Below, in pieces: positions 39,579 through 48,296 of a stretch of DNA of 64,000 nucleotides. The notes under the pieces were generated by a model, which did no database searches, was not told the origin of the DNA, and was given only the letters and a program-made list of their open reading frames with translations. The stretch is from the NCBI RefSeq assembly GCF_022427965.1, contig NZ_JAKTTI010000005.1, positions 62,001 through 126,000 on the forward strand, in the 5' to 3' direction. The translations under genes were made by a program, and so were the position numbers. Positions within the stretch are counted from its first letter, which is position 1; the number at the start of each line of letters is the position of its first letter. The stretch is from Fredinandcohnia quinoae (lineage in GTDB: Bacteria; Bacillota; Bacilli; Bacillales; Bacillaceae_L).

Positions 39579-40331
39579 TTAGCTCCCTTCCAGACTTGAT
39601 ATGAATATATCCGAAAAGTTGTTTTCCTGTTCAATTAAGATTACATTCTTCTTCATTAATTCAAGAATCGCTAAAAATGTAACAACAATGTGATTTTTTT
39701 CGGAGTATGGAAATAAATCTGTGAATCTCTTTTTACCTTTAAAACCATGTAATTCCTTAATAATTTCTTCCATTCTAGTTTCTATTGGAATTTCTTGTCG
39801 GGTAATTGTTGTTGCTAATGGTTTCTGTAATTTTTTTCGCCGTAACAACTTCTGAAATGCACCAAGCATATCATAAAGACTTACATCTAATGATTGATAG
39901 TCAGTCTTGATTTCCTTTGAATATTCACTCAAATCACTTGGAGGTTTCGTAAATATTTGCCCTCTTTCTTCTTCTAATAGTTTTAAATCTTGGGCGGCTT
40001 CTTTGTATTTTCGATATTCGATTAATCGTCTCATTAACTCTTCTCGAGGATCTTCTTCCAATTCAAAATCCATTTCTTCATCTATTAGTTCTTCCTCTTG
40101 TTTTGGAAGTAGCATTTTACTTTTAATGGCTAACAATGTTGCAGCCATTACTAAATATTCACTTGCTATATCTAATTGAAGTTCATTCATCGCATGTATA
40201 TATAATAAATATTGTTCAGTAATTTCAGCAACTGGAATATCATAAATATCTATTTCTAAGCGATTAATTAAATGTAAAAGAAGATCTAAAGGACCTTCAA
40301 ACGTATCTAACTTTACATTGTAATGTTCCAA
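39579..40331 (-). CDS. scpA: Segregation and condensation protein ScpA
   Basis: The kleisin subunit of the bacterial SMC complex, needed for chromosome segregation. 250 residues, starting [20 protein letters not shown] after the initiator. A TTG start at 40331 is preferred, with GGTGGG about six bases upstream and a length equal to B. subtilis ScpA; ATG at 40337 would overlap that site, and ATG at 40358 is longer still. N- and C-terminal winged-helix regions flank an acidic middle. Confidence 0.94.
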   Translation of the reverse strand: MEHYNVKLDTFEGPLDLLLHLINRLEIDIYDIPVAEITEQYLLYIHAMNELQLDIASEYLVMAATLLAIKSKMLLPKQEEELIDEEMDFELEEDPREELMRRLIEYRKYKEAAQDLKLLEEERGQIFTKPPSDLSEYSKEIKTDYQSLDVSLYDMLGAFQKLLRRKKLQKPLATTITRQEIPIETRMEEIIKELHGFKGKKRFTDLFPYSEKNHIVVTFLAILELMKKNVILIEQENNFSDIFISSLEGS

Positions 40332-40446
40332 ATTCATCCCACCAACTAAAAATAACATCGAGCTTTTAATTTTATCAATTCATTGTACCACACTACTAAC
40401 ATTTTTCTAATAGAAAATTTGCACTTCACTTGTGTCTATAGCCCAC

Positions 40447-40473
40447 ACATCATTTTTTTATCCACATAAGATA
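40447..40473 (+). promoter_or_regulatory. SigK-type promoter of the YjcZ-like gene
   Basis: AC, 16 bases, CATAAGATA: an exact CATANNNTA -10 with AC at SigK spacing, 41 bases before the 31-residue gene. Confidence 0.45.
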
Positions 40474-40514
40474 ACTGTGTATCAAAGATAATTGAAAATA
40501 AGGAGGTATTACTA

Positions 40515-40610
40515 ATGGGTGAAGTCGGTTGTAATAATTTCGGAGGCGGTTTTGCGTTAATCGTAGTTTTATTCATTCTGTTAATAATTGTTGGGGCTTC
40601 TTGGTTTTAA
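40515..40610 (+). CDS. YjcZ/SscA-type tiny sporulation protein
   Basis: 31 residues: a Gly-rich N-terminus (GEVGCNNFGGGFAL) followed by one hydrophobic segment (VVLFILLIIVGASWF). This is the typical form of the YjcZ family of small spore proteins. AAGGAGG is eight bases before the ATG. It lies between scpA and the DUF309 gene, reading away from scpA, under a SigK-type promoter. In B. subtilis relatives are spore coat assembly or spore-associated peptides. Confidence 0.8.
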   Translation: MGEVGCNNFGGGFALIVVLFILLIIVGASWF

Positions 40611-40748
40611 AGAAAACCATAGGATCTATTAATTCAATAATTTATAGATAGTGTTCAGTATTTACTGGACACTTTCCTACTTTAACAATGAAATAGAATG
40701 CTAAACTATGCTACACTATTGTTACATAATATCGAGGAGTGTTCATTC

Positions 40749-41267
40749 ATGTACCCAAAAGCATATGTTGATTTTCTCATACATTTCCATTGTGATCGCG
40801 ATTATTTTGAATGCCATGAGATTTTAGAGGAGCATTGGAAGGCGGATATACGTCCAGAAAGAAAGCCGTATTGGGTCGGTTTAATTCAAATAGCTGTTTC
40901 TCTATATCACCATCGTCGCGGAAACTTTACAGGAGCATTAAAAATGATAAAAAGTTCAATTTCAATCATTGAAAATCAAAAAAAAGAGGTAAGCAAATTA
41001 GGTTTGCATGTTGACAATTTATTAAAAATACTCAATCAAAAATATGATGATATAAAAAATAAATTACCTTATAAGAGTATTGATTTACCTATAAATGATC
41101 ATGAATTATTTACTACTTGCACTTCATTGAGTCAAAGTAAGGGAATGATTTGGGGGAAGCATAGTGCCATTACGGATCATGAACTTATTCATAAACATAT
41201 CCTTAGAGATAGGAGCGAGGTAATTGCTGAAAGGGAAAGGCAATTACAAAAGCGTAAAATGAATTAA
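40749..41267 (+). CDS. ypuF: DUF309 protein (YpuF-like)
   Basis: 172 residues. The DUF309 signature is visible near the N-terminus: HFHCDRDYFECHEILEEHWK followed by GLIQIAVSLYHHRRGNF. The family is helical, with conserved His/Glu residues that could bind metal; function is unknown. B. subtilis YpuF lies in the same place, between scpA and the rib operon. ATG 40749 follows GAGGAG by about 10 bases; the in-frame reading from 40698 is longer than the family. Confidence 0.85.
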   Translation: MYPKAYVDFLIHFHCDRDYFECHEILEEHWKADIRPERKPYWVGLIQIAVSLYHHRRGNFTGALKMIKSSISIIENQKKEVSKLGLHVDNLLKILNQKYDDIKNKLPYKSIDLPINDHELFTTCTSLSQSKGMIWGKHSAITDHELIHKHILRDRSEVIAERERQLQKRKMN

Positions 41268-41273
41268 AAATAA

Positions 41274-41292
41274 AGGGACAGTAAATCTGTCC

Positions 41293-41294
<2 letters not shown>
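41274..41294 (-). terminator. Terminator of the rib operon
   Basis: AGGGACAG/CTGTCCCT stem with a 5-base loop; TTTATTTTT follows on the minus strand. It overlaps the ribT stop and also faces the DUF309 gene. Confidence 0.75.
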
Positions 41295-41661
<367 letters not shown>

Positions 41662-41828
41662 TCATTATCAAAAAACTTTCCTAGTGTTTAAATTTAATTC
41701 AATATAATAATTAAGAGTACCATGTTCTTTCACTTTTTACCATAGCCTTTTTCCATATCCTACTAATTAATCACTCTCAAATATACATTATACCCATTGA
41801 TAGGTTGAATTAAACTTTTGTTTTGATT

Positions 41829-42302
41829 TTATGCTTCAAAGGAACGAGATAAATTTGCCATTTCGATAGCAGAAACTGCTGATTCCCAGCCTTTATTTCC
41901 TGCTTTAGTACCAGCCCTTTCAATAGCCTGTTCAATAGTATCTGTTGTTAAAACACCAAATATGACAGGCTTTCCTGTTGAAAGTCCTGTAGCAGCAACT
42001 CCTTTTGCAACCTCATTACAAACAAAATCATAATGTGAAGTTGAGCCTCTAATCACAGTTCCTAAGGCGATAATAGTATCGTATTTATTTGATTCTGCCA
42101 TTTTTTTAGCAATTAGCGGAATTTCAAAGGCACCCGGCACCCAAGCAACCTCAACATCTTCATCCGCAACTCCATGTCGCTTTAATGCATCTAATGAACC
42201 ACTAAGTAGCTTACTCGTAATAAATTCATTAAAACGTGCTACAACTATCCCAACTTTTAAACCAGTTCCAACTAAATGTCCTTCATAAATTTTATTCATC
42301 AT
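41829..42302 (-). CDS. ribH: 6,7-dimethyl-8-ribityllumazine synthase RibH
   Basis: 157 residues. Joins the pyrimidine amine with dihydroxybutanone phosphate, the penultimate riboflavin step, in a 60-mer that encloses riboflavin synthase. Motifs [39 protein letters not shown] and GVLTT are all present. TTGGAGGATT precedes the ATG; the gene follows ribB by 22 bases. Confidence 0.97.
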   Translation of the reverse strand: MMNKIYEGHLVGTGLKVGIVVARFNEFITSKLLSGSLDALKRHGVADEDVEVAWVPGAFEIPLIAKKMAESNKYDTIIALGTVIRGSTSHYDFVCNEVAKGVAATGLSTGKPVIFGVLTTDTIEQAIERAGTKAGNKGWESAVSAIEMANLSRSFEA

Positions 42303-42324
42303 AATCCTCCAATGTTCATTTATT

Positions 42325-42933
42325 TTATACTTTCATTTTGCTTCGATATTGTACTAAGTCTTTTATCGTGATCATTTTTAATCCTAATTCATCCGCAATT
42401 ATCCTTAAATCAGGAACCCTAGCCATTGTCCCATCATCATTGATTATTTCGCAAATCACTGCTGCTGGCTCAACTCCACAAAGTCTTGCTAAATCAACTG
42501 CTGCTTCGGTATGACCTGCTCTTTGTAATACACCCTCATTTTTTGCTATTAAAGGAAAAACATGACCTGGTCTTTTAAAATCAGCTGCTTTTGAATTTGG
42601 ATTTAATAACTCAAGAACAGTTGTTGACCTTTCGTATGCACTTATCCCTGTCGTTGACGATATATGATCGATACTGACCGTGAAAGCAGTTTTATGTGGG
42701 TCAGTACTGTTGGCAACCATTGGGTCAAGTTTTAATTTTTTTGCTAAATGTTCAGTTATCGGTGTACACACAAGCCCGCGGCCATGCTTAATCATAAAAT
42801 TAATAACCTCGGGTGTAGCTTTTTCAGCTAGTGCGATAAAGTCTCCTTCATTTTCACGATCTTCATCATCACATACAATCACTACCCTTCCTTTATTTAG
42901 GTCATTAATTGCTTCTTCAATCGAATCAAACAT
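42325..42933 (-). CDS. ribB: Stand-alone 3,4-dihydroxy-2-butanone 4-phosphate synthase RibB
   Basis: Converts ribulose 5-phosphate to dihydroxybutanone phosphate. 202 residues with the acidic catalytic motif [11 protein letters not shown] (22-32), [16 protein letters not shown] and HTEAAVDL. In B. subtilis the homologue is RibBA, about 398 residues, with GTP cyclohydrolase II as its second half. Here the reading frame ends cleanly after [11 protein letters not shown] and ribH follows 22 bases later; no remnant of RibA is seen. GTP cyclohydrolase II must therefore be encoded elsewhere, or the cell must import riboflavin. Confidence 0.95.
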   Translation of the reverse strand: MFDSIEEAINDLNKGRVVIVCDDEDRENEGDFIALAEKATPEVINFMIKHGRGLVCTPITEHLAKKLKLDPMVANSTDPHKTAFTVSIDHISSTTGISAYERSTTVLELLNPNSKAADFKRPGHVFPLIAKNEGVLQRAGHTEAAVDLARLCGVEPAAVICEIINDDGTMARVPDLRIIADELGLKMITIKDLVQYRSKMKV

Positions 42934-42957
42934 GTCAAGCTCATCCCTTCGTTTTAT

Positions 42958-43611
42958 TTATTTAAAACCGTGTTCCTCTAAAAAGCTTGCTGATAGAGAT
43001 GATTTCTTACTGTCTTCGGTTTTTGTCTGTACAACAAATTGCTCTATATATTTTCCAAGTAGATCACACTCTATATTAACGATATCCCCAACACCCTTCT
43101 CACTTAAAATAGTTTCTGTCAATGTGTGCGGAATAAGAGAGATTGTAAAGGTATGATCTGTTAACTTAAAAATAGTTAAGCTCGTACCATCAACCGCTAT
43201 TGAACCTTTCATAATCATATATTTGTGTAATACTTTAGGAACTTCTATTTCATAATAGATCGCATTTTGATAACGATCCTTTTTTACGATTGAGCCAATG
43301 CCATCTACATGTCCAGAAACAAAATGTCCACCAAAGCGCCCTTTCGCTGACATTGCACGTTCTAGATTTACTGAGCTATTTCGGCTTAATGTTTGTAGCG
43401 ATGTTGTTCTTACAGTTTCTGGCATTACATCAACAGTAAATCCTTCAGAGGTATATGAAGTAACTGTTAGACAAACACCATTGACAGCAATACTGTCACC
43501 TAACCTTACATCCTTCAAAATTTCCTTTGCTGTTATGGACATTTCGATTGAATCTGTTGAACCACTCATTGACTTTATCTTCCCGATTTCTTCAATAATA
43601 CCAGTGAACAT
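42958..43611 (-). CDS. ribE: Riboflavin synthase RibE (alpha chain)
   Basis: Dismutates two lumazines to riboflavin. 217 residues made of two similar lumazine-binding beta barrels: the N-terminal half begins MFTGIIEEIGKI with LTVTSY, and the second contains GHVDGIGSI and SIAVDGTSLTI. It lies 5 bases after ribD and 24 bases before ribB. Confidence 0.97.
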   Translation of the reverse strand: MFTGIIEEIGKIKSMSGSTDSIEMSITAKEILKDVRLGDSIAVNGVCLTVTSYTSEGFTVDVMPETVRTTSLQTLSRNSSVNLERAMSAKGRFGGHFVSGHVDGIGSIVKKDRYQNAIYYEIEVPKVLHKYMIMKGSIAVDGTSLTIFKLTDHTFTISLIPHTLTETILSEKGVGDIVNIECDLLGKYIEQFVVQTKTEDSKKSSLSASFLEEHGFK

Positions 43612-43616
43612 TTAAT

Positions 43617-44711
43617 TCACCCCAATCTTATTGGTTCAGATACAATTTTGATATCATCACCTAGCTGTTCTACTGACTTCACCGATAATTGGAATACATC
43701 AGCCATGTGTTCTATTCCATTTCCCCCTATTGATGTTGGGGCTCTTTTACCTCCAATTAACTTTGGAGCAATATAGGTTAATACTTGGTTAATAGCTCTT
43801 TCCTTGAGGAAGCTTCCGTTGATTTCTGCTCCCCCTTCTACAAAAACAGATGATATACCATTTTCAACTAATAGTTTTAAAACATTTTTAATGGATCGAA
43901 TATCGTCTTGAATTGGAATAATCCTTATTCCCTTTTCTATGAAAGGTTTCATTTTTTCTTGTTTCACACTTTTATTCACAATAATCCAAGTGCTTGCTAG
44001 GTCATCTTGTATTACATTTGAATGAAGTGGAGTACGAAGTGATGAGTCTAAGATAACACGGATAGGATTTCTGCTATTCCCATTTGGTAATCTAGTTGTA
44101 AGACTTGGATTATCTGTTATAACAGTGTTTACTCCAACTAATATAGCATCATGTATTTGTCGATACATATGTACATCAAGCCTCGCACGTTCTCCGGTTA
44201 TCCATTTACTTTCTCCTGTACTTGTTGCAATTTTTCCATCTAAGCTTATCGCTGATTTTAAGGTTACATATGGCATCCCAGTGTCCATATAATGATAATA
44301 GACGGGATTTAATTCGTCCGCTTGTAATTTCATTATACCTAAGTCTACTTCTATCCCTGCCTCTCGTAGTTTTTTGATACCTTTTCCAGATACTTGTGGG
44401 TTGGGATCCGTTGTTCCAATAACAACTCGTTTCACTTTACTTTTTATTAATAAATCTGCACATGGTGGTGTTTTTCCAAAGTGACTACAGGGCTCTAATG
44501 TTACGTATATCGTTGAGTTTTTTGCCTTGTCTCCGGCCATTTGTAATGCATGAACTTCTGCATGTGCTTCACCAGCTTTTAAGTGAGCACCTATACCTAT
44601 TACTTGGCCATCGTTTACAATTACTGCACCGACAACTGGATTTGGATTTGTTTGTCCTATCCCTACTTTCGCAATATTAATCGCAAGTTGCATATAATCC
44701 TCATCTTTCAT
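43617..44711 (-). CDS. ribD: Bifunctional riboflavin deaminase/reductase RibD
   Basis: First gene of the operon; deaminates and then reduces the pyrimidine intermediate. 364 residues: N-terminal zinc deaminase with HAEVHAL (near 49) and PCSHFGKTPPCADLL (near 74), then the reductase domain with LKSAISLDGKIAT and FVEGGAEINGSFL. AAAGGAG precedes the ATG. Its transcription is gated by the FMN riboswitch and terminator upstream. Confidence 0.97.
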   Translation of the reverse strand: MKDEDYMQLAINIAKVGIGQTNPNPVVGAVIVNDGQVIGIGAHLKAGEAHAEVHALQMAGDKAKNSTIYVTLEPCSHFGKTPPCADLLIKSKVKRVVIGTTDPNPQVSGKGIKKLREAGIEVDLGIMKLQADELNPVYYHYMDTGMPYVTLKSAISLDGKIATSTGESKWITGERARLDVHMYRQIHDAILVGVNTVITDNPSLTTRLPNGNSRNPIRVILDSSLRTPLHSNVIQDDLASTWIIVNKSVKQEKMKPFIEKGIRIIPIQDDIRSIKNVLKLLVENGISSVFVEGGAEINGSFLKERAINQVLTYIAPKLIGGKRAPTSIGGNGIEHMADVFQLSVKSVEQLGDDIKIVSEPIRLG

Positions 44712-44746
44712 ACCATCGACTCCTTTAAGATGAAGTTCAAAAAACC

Positions 44747-44783
44747 AAAAGACCCAAGGAACATTTAATTCCTTGGGTCTTTT
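44747..44783 (-). terminator. Riboswitch-controlled terminator upstream of ribD
   Basis: A 14-bp stem AAAAGACCCAAGGA with complement and T-rich tail on the minus strand. It lies between the FMN aptamer and ribD, as expected for the expression platform of a transcription-terminating riboswitch. Confidence 0.85.
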
Positions 44784-44881
44784 AAAGAAAAGTTCACAAC
44801 AAAGAAACCGGTAGCTTTACTATTTTTCTCATCACAAATAAACGGTATAATGTGTGATTTTTTTTGCATACCAATACTTTG

Positions 44882-45047
44882 TCCTTCTCCCATCCAGACT
44901 ATACTGTCGGCCTCGGATTCTCACCAAGTCCACCACCCTAGGCTTACAAAGAATCAAGTAAAGTTACCTGATATGCTAGGATGGGTCACGGGCTTAGAAA
45001 CTTTGTTTCATCACCGCCGGTTAGGAATTTCACCTGACCCCGAAGGA
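44882..45047 (-). ncRNA. FMN riboswitch (RFN element)
   Basis: On the minus strand the conserved RFN blocks occur in order: TTCGGGG, GGTGAAATTCC, ACCGGCGGT, AGCCCGTGACCC, a variable arm closed by CTAGG/CCTAG, GGTGAGAATCCGAGGCCGACAGT, and TCTGGATGGGAGAAGGA (short extracts). FMN binding should favour the terminator at 44747-44783 and switch the rib operon off. Confidence 0.96.
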
Positions 45048-45065
45048 AAATATTAAATTTTGACC

Positions 45066-45074
45066 ATTATATCA
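45066..45074 (-). promoter_or_regulatory. Extended -10 promoter of the rib operon
   Basis: TGATATAAT on the minus strand, a perfect extended -10, about 19 bases before the first riboswitch block. The -35 region is poor (AACAAT at 17 bases). Confidence 0.6.
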
Positions 45075-45116
45075 TAATAGTATCTACTATTGTTGGATTT
45101 TGTTTTCATTAGACAA

Positions 45117-45203
45117 TTACGCAATAAAGATCCAATAAACAACGCCCCATATAAGACATAAACCAAGAATAATTCCAAAAAGTGCCCAATCTTTTTTCTT
45201 CAA
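45117..45203 (-). CDS. Possible 28-residue membrane peptide
   Basis: A TTG-initiated frame with GAGGTGG seven bases upstream. It would encode a Lys-rich start (KKKDWALFG) followed by one membrane segment (IILGLCLIWGVVYWIFIA) and a stop. It lies between ppiB and the rib promoter, downstream of the ppiB terminator. The layout (basic start, single span, good ribosome site) is typical of real Bacillus micro-proteins, but I know no named family for it. Confidence 0.45.
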   Translation of the reverse strand: MKKKDWALFGIILGLCLIWGVVYWIFIA

Positions 45204-45233
45204 ACCTATCCCACCTCTTGCTATGGTCCTAGA

Positions 45234-45271
45234 AAAAAGACACAACAAGAATTCATTTGTTGTGTCTTTTT
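45234..45271 (-). terminator. Terminator of ppiB
   Basis: AAAAAGACACAACA with its complement, a loop of about 10 bases and T-run on the minus strand, starting 9 bases past the ppiB stop. Confidence 0.85.
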
Positions 45272-45279
45272 ATCCATAC

Positions 45280-45714
45280 TTACTCTTCCCAAACTTTTAC
45301 TTCCTTCATCACATCACCTTGATGAATGCGTAAAACTGAATCTATTCCTTCAATTACTTGTCCAAATACTGTATGTACGCCATTTAAATGTGGCTGTGGC
45401 TCATGAACAATAAAGAATTGGCTTCCACCAGTGTCTTTTCCAGCATGTGCCATTGAAAGAGCACCTGGGATATGCTTATGTGGATTTCCATTTGTTTCAC
45501 ATTTAATTGTATAACCTGGTCCACCTGTACCATTTCCAATAGGGCAGCCGCCTTGAGCTACAAATCCAGGAATAACTCGATGGAATGTTAAGCCATTATA
45601 AAATCCTTCATTTGCTAATTTTTCGAAGTTTGCAACCGTTCCCGGTGCTTCACTTGGATACAATTCAATAATTATTTTTTCCCCATTTTCAAATTCAATG
45701 CTAGCCTTTTTCAT
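45280..45714 (-). CDS. ppiB: Cyclophilin-type peptidyl-prolyl isomerase PpiB
   Basis: Cytosolic cis-trans prolyl isomerase assisting protein folding. 144 residues with [15 protein letters not shown] (near 50), [19 protein letters not shown] (near 89) and [15 protein letters not shown] 45714 has GGAGG six bases upstream; the longer reading from 45744 is rejected. Single-gene unit. Confidence 0.96.
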   Translation of the reverse strand: MKKASIEFENGEKIIIELYPSEAPGTVANFEKLANEGFYNGLTFHRVIPGFVAQGGCPIGNGTGGPGYTIKCETNGNPHKHIPGALSMAHAGKDTGGSQFFIVHEPQPHLNGVHTVFGQVIEGIDSVLRIHQGDVMKEVKVWEE

Positions 45715-45899
45715 TTGAAACCTCCACTCATTTCTTTTCGTCAATATATATTGAACGGTTTTTATTTTACTATATTCACCATCAATTATCCAACCACAAG
45801 GGGGTATTTTTCAAAATTGTATTAAAAAAGATATATTTGGTAAGATTTACTGTATAATATGAATAATCGAATGCTTGTCTAAAAAAGGAGGTTGCTATT

Positions 45900-46781
45900 T
45901 TGAAGAATAAATGGATTCTATCATTTATACTAGTTTTCACTTTAATGTTTCCATCGCTTAGTCTTGCAGATGCTGTTCCAGGAGATGTCATTATTACTTT
46001 AGGAGAGGATCTAACCGAGGCTGAAAAAGAAAAAATTTTAAAAGAAATGAACGCACCAGAGAATCCCCAAATTGTTATAGTGACTAATAAAGAAGAACAT
46101 GAGTATCTTGGCAACTATATTCCAAAAGCTAAAATTGGTAACAAGGCATTATCTTCTGCTTCTATTACAATTGGAGAAGAAGGCTCTGGACTAGAGATTG
46201 AAACAACAGATTATATTAAAACAATTACAGATGGCATGTACGTGAATGCTCTTATTACTGCAGGTGTAAAGGATGCAAAGGTTTATGTAACAGCACCAGG
46301 TAATGTCTCAGGAACAGCTGCATTAACAGGTATTATAAAAGCGTATGAACTATCCTCAGATGAAGCCATTCCAGAAGATGTCAAACAGGCTGCTAATGAA
46401 GAAATGGTTGAAACTACCAAGCTTGGGGAAAAATTTGGTGCAGAAGATGCAGCTGCATTAATGGCTAAAATTAAAGATGAAATTGCAAATAATGCACCAA
46501 AAAATGATGAGGAATTACGTAAAATTATTGAAAGTGCTGCAAATGATTTAGGTATTACATTATCCGATACAGATATACAACGTCTAATGGATTTATTCAA
46601 TAAACTTATGGACCTTAATATTGATTGGAGCCAGGTTGGAGATCAATTAAATTTAGCAAAAGAAAAAATATCAAATTTTTTAGATTCAGAAGAAGGTCAA
46701 GGATTTCTTGCTAAATTGAAGGAATTCTTCGTCAATATAATCAATGCAATAGTGGATTTCTTTAAAAGCCTTTTTTCATAA
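45900..46781 (+). CDS. ypuA: Secreted DUF1002 protein YpuA
   Basis: 293 residues with a signal peptide (about 1-23, ending SLA-DA) and a DUF1002 body (ITAGVKDAKVYVTAPGNVSGTAALTGI region, cited in part as VTAPGNVSGTAALTG). The C-terminus is amphipathic and hydrophobic (FVNIINAIVDFFKSLFS). TTG start at 45900 with AAGGAGG eight bases upstream. A TATAAT at 45853-45858 could be its -10. Conserved between lysA and ppiB; function unknown, extracellular by its signal. Confidence 0.9.
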   Translation: MKNKWILSFILVFTLMFPSLSLADAVPGDVIITLGEDLTEAEKEKILKEMNAPENPQIVIVTNKEEHEYLGNYIPKAKIGNKALSSASITIGEEGSGLEIETTDYIKTITDGMYVNALITAGVKDAKVYVTAPGNVSGTAALTGIIKAYELSSDEAIPEDVKQAANEEMVETTKLGEKFGAEDAAALMAKIKDEIANNAPKNDEELRKIIESAANDLGITLSDTDIQRLMDLFNKLMDLNIDWSQVGDQLNLAKEKISNFLDSEEGQGFLAKLKEFFVNIINAIVDFFKSLFS

Positions 46782-46788
46782 GCAATAG

Positions 46789-46818
46789 GAAAAGCGAAGA
46801 GTTTCTCTTCGCTTTTTT
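46789..46818. terminator. Bidirectional terminator between ypuA and lysA
   Basis: GAAAAGCGAAGAG pairs with CTCTTCGCTTTTTT with a 3-base loop; A- and T-runs serve both convergent genes. Confidence 0.9.
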
Positions 46819-46819
46819 A

Positions 46820-48139
46820 TTATTTTATTACTTGTGTTTTTATTGGAATATCTAAACGTACGAGATCTTCATAGCTCTCCCGTTTGACAACTAATTGTGC
46901 CTCACCATTTTCAACAAACACGACTGCTGGTCTTGGAATTCGATTATAATTGTTAGACATTGAATAGCCATAAGCTCCCGTACAAAACACTGCTAATAAA
47001 TCATTGGAGTTTGCTTTCGGCAAAGGCAAATCCCATATAAGCATATCTCCTGATTCACAGCATTTACCCGCGATCGAAACCGTTTCCTCTATTTCATCAT
47101 TCACTCTATTTGCCAACACTGCTTCATATTTTGCTTGATATAGGGCTGGTCTTATATTATCACTCATCCCTCCATCAATTGCTAAGTATTGCCTAATATT
47201 AGGAACTTCTTTTCTGGATCCTACGGAATAAATTGTCGTTCCCGCGTCACCAACAAGTGAACGTCCTGGTTCAATCCAGATTTCTGGGATGTCAATCGAT
47301 AGATCATCTGAATGTTTTTTAACTTCAGCAATTATCTCCTCAACATATTTTGAAACTGTAATTGGGTTATCATCCGCAGTATATCGAATGCCAAATCCGC
47401 CACCTAAATTCACTACAGTCGGAATAAAACCGTGTCTTTCTTTCCATTCCTTCATTTTCGTAAATATTCTCTCAGTTGCTAAAAGAAAGCCAGTTGTTTC
47501 AAATATTTGCGATCCAATATGACAATGAATTCCCAATAACACAATATTTTGAGATTCTAATGCTATTTCAACTGCTTTATCTGCTTGGCCATTAATAAGT
47601 CCAAATCCAAATTTAGAATCTTCTTGTCCTGTCAGAATATAATCATGTGTATGTGCTTCGATTCCTGGGGTTACTCGCAGTAAAATTTGTACATTCGTGT
47701 TATTTGCATTACATACTTCCTCTATTAATGATAATTCATAAAAATTATCAACAACAATACAACCAATACCATATTTTATTGCCATATCTAACTCTTCATA
47801 GCTTTTGTTGTTTCCATGAAAGTGAATCCTTTCTGGAGGAAAGCCTGCTTGTAATGCTGTAAATAATTCGCCCCCGGAAACCACATCTAACGACAGTCCT
47901 TCCTCATCTGCAAGTTGAACCATTGCTATAGTTGAAAAGGCTTTACTTGCATATGCAACTTGTGCGTTTATATTAAGCCTTTTAAAGGTTTCACGAAAAC
48001 TTCTCGCTCTTTCACGAATTAACGCCACATCATACACATATAAGGGAGTACCGTAAGTGTTTGCTAAATCTACTGTATCAACACCACCAATTTCCAAATG
48101 ATTTTGTTCATTTATTCGACTAGTCCCATGAAAATACAT
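46820..48139 (-). CDS. lysA: Diaminopimelate decarboxylase LysA
   Basis: PLP enzyme that makes lysine from meso-diaminopimelate. 439 residues. The PLP lysine lies in VAYASKAFST (near 62), the phosphate-binding glycines in NLGGGFGIRY (near 245), and the active-site cysteine segment GKCCESGDML (near 350). Last gene before the spoVA terminator, as in B. subtilis, where it follows spoVAF. Confidence 0.97.
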   Translation of the reverse strand: MYFHGTSRINEQNHLEIGGVDTVDLANTYGTPLYVYDVALIRERARSFRETFKRLNINAQVAYASKAFSTIAMVQLADEEGLSLDVVSGGELFTALQAGFPPERIHFHGNNKSYEELDMAIKYGIGCIVVDNFYELSLIEEVCNANNTNVQILLRVTPGIEAHTHDYILTGQEDSKFGFGLINGQADKAVEIALESQNIVLLGIHCHIGSQIFETTGFLLATERIFTKMKEWKERHGFIPTVVNLGGGFGIRYTADDNPITVSKYVEEIIAEVKKHSDDLSIDIPEIWIEPGRSLVGDAGTTIYSVGSRKEVPNIRQYLAIDGGMSDNIRPALYQAKYEAVLANRVNDEIEETVSIAGKCCESGDMLIWDLPLPKANSNDLLAVFCTGAYGYSMSNNYNRIPRPAVVFVENGEAQLVVKRESYEDLVRLDIPIKTQVIK

Positions 48140-48178
48140 AAAATCCCCTCTTTTCGTATAAGTATGTAAATAAAACCC

Positions 48179-48216
48179 AAAAAAGCAGCTAATATGATAG
48201 TCATCAGCTGCTTTAA
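48179..48216 (-). terminator. Terminator of the spoVA operon
   Basis: AAAGCAGCT pairs with AGCTGCTTT around a partly self-complementary loop (GATGACTATCAT); six T follow on the minus strand. It separates spoVAF from lysA. Confidence 0.85.
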
Positions 48217-48296
48217 AACGATCATTTCTTTAGCACTGTGCTACATTAAAAATTCTTTAAAAACACATTAACACAACATTCTATATTGTGCAATAT

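Noticed and set aside
42680-43156. 158-codon open frame on the plus strand
   Set aside because: Antisense to ribB and ribE, Ser-rich composition typical of a shadow frame.
45782-46114. 110-codon open frame on the minus strand
   Set aside because: Antisense to the start of ypuA and crosses its ribosome site and promoter region; no coding signal.
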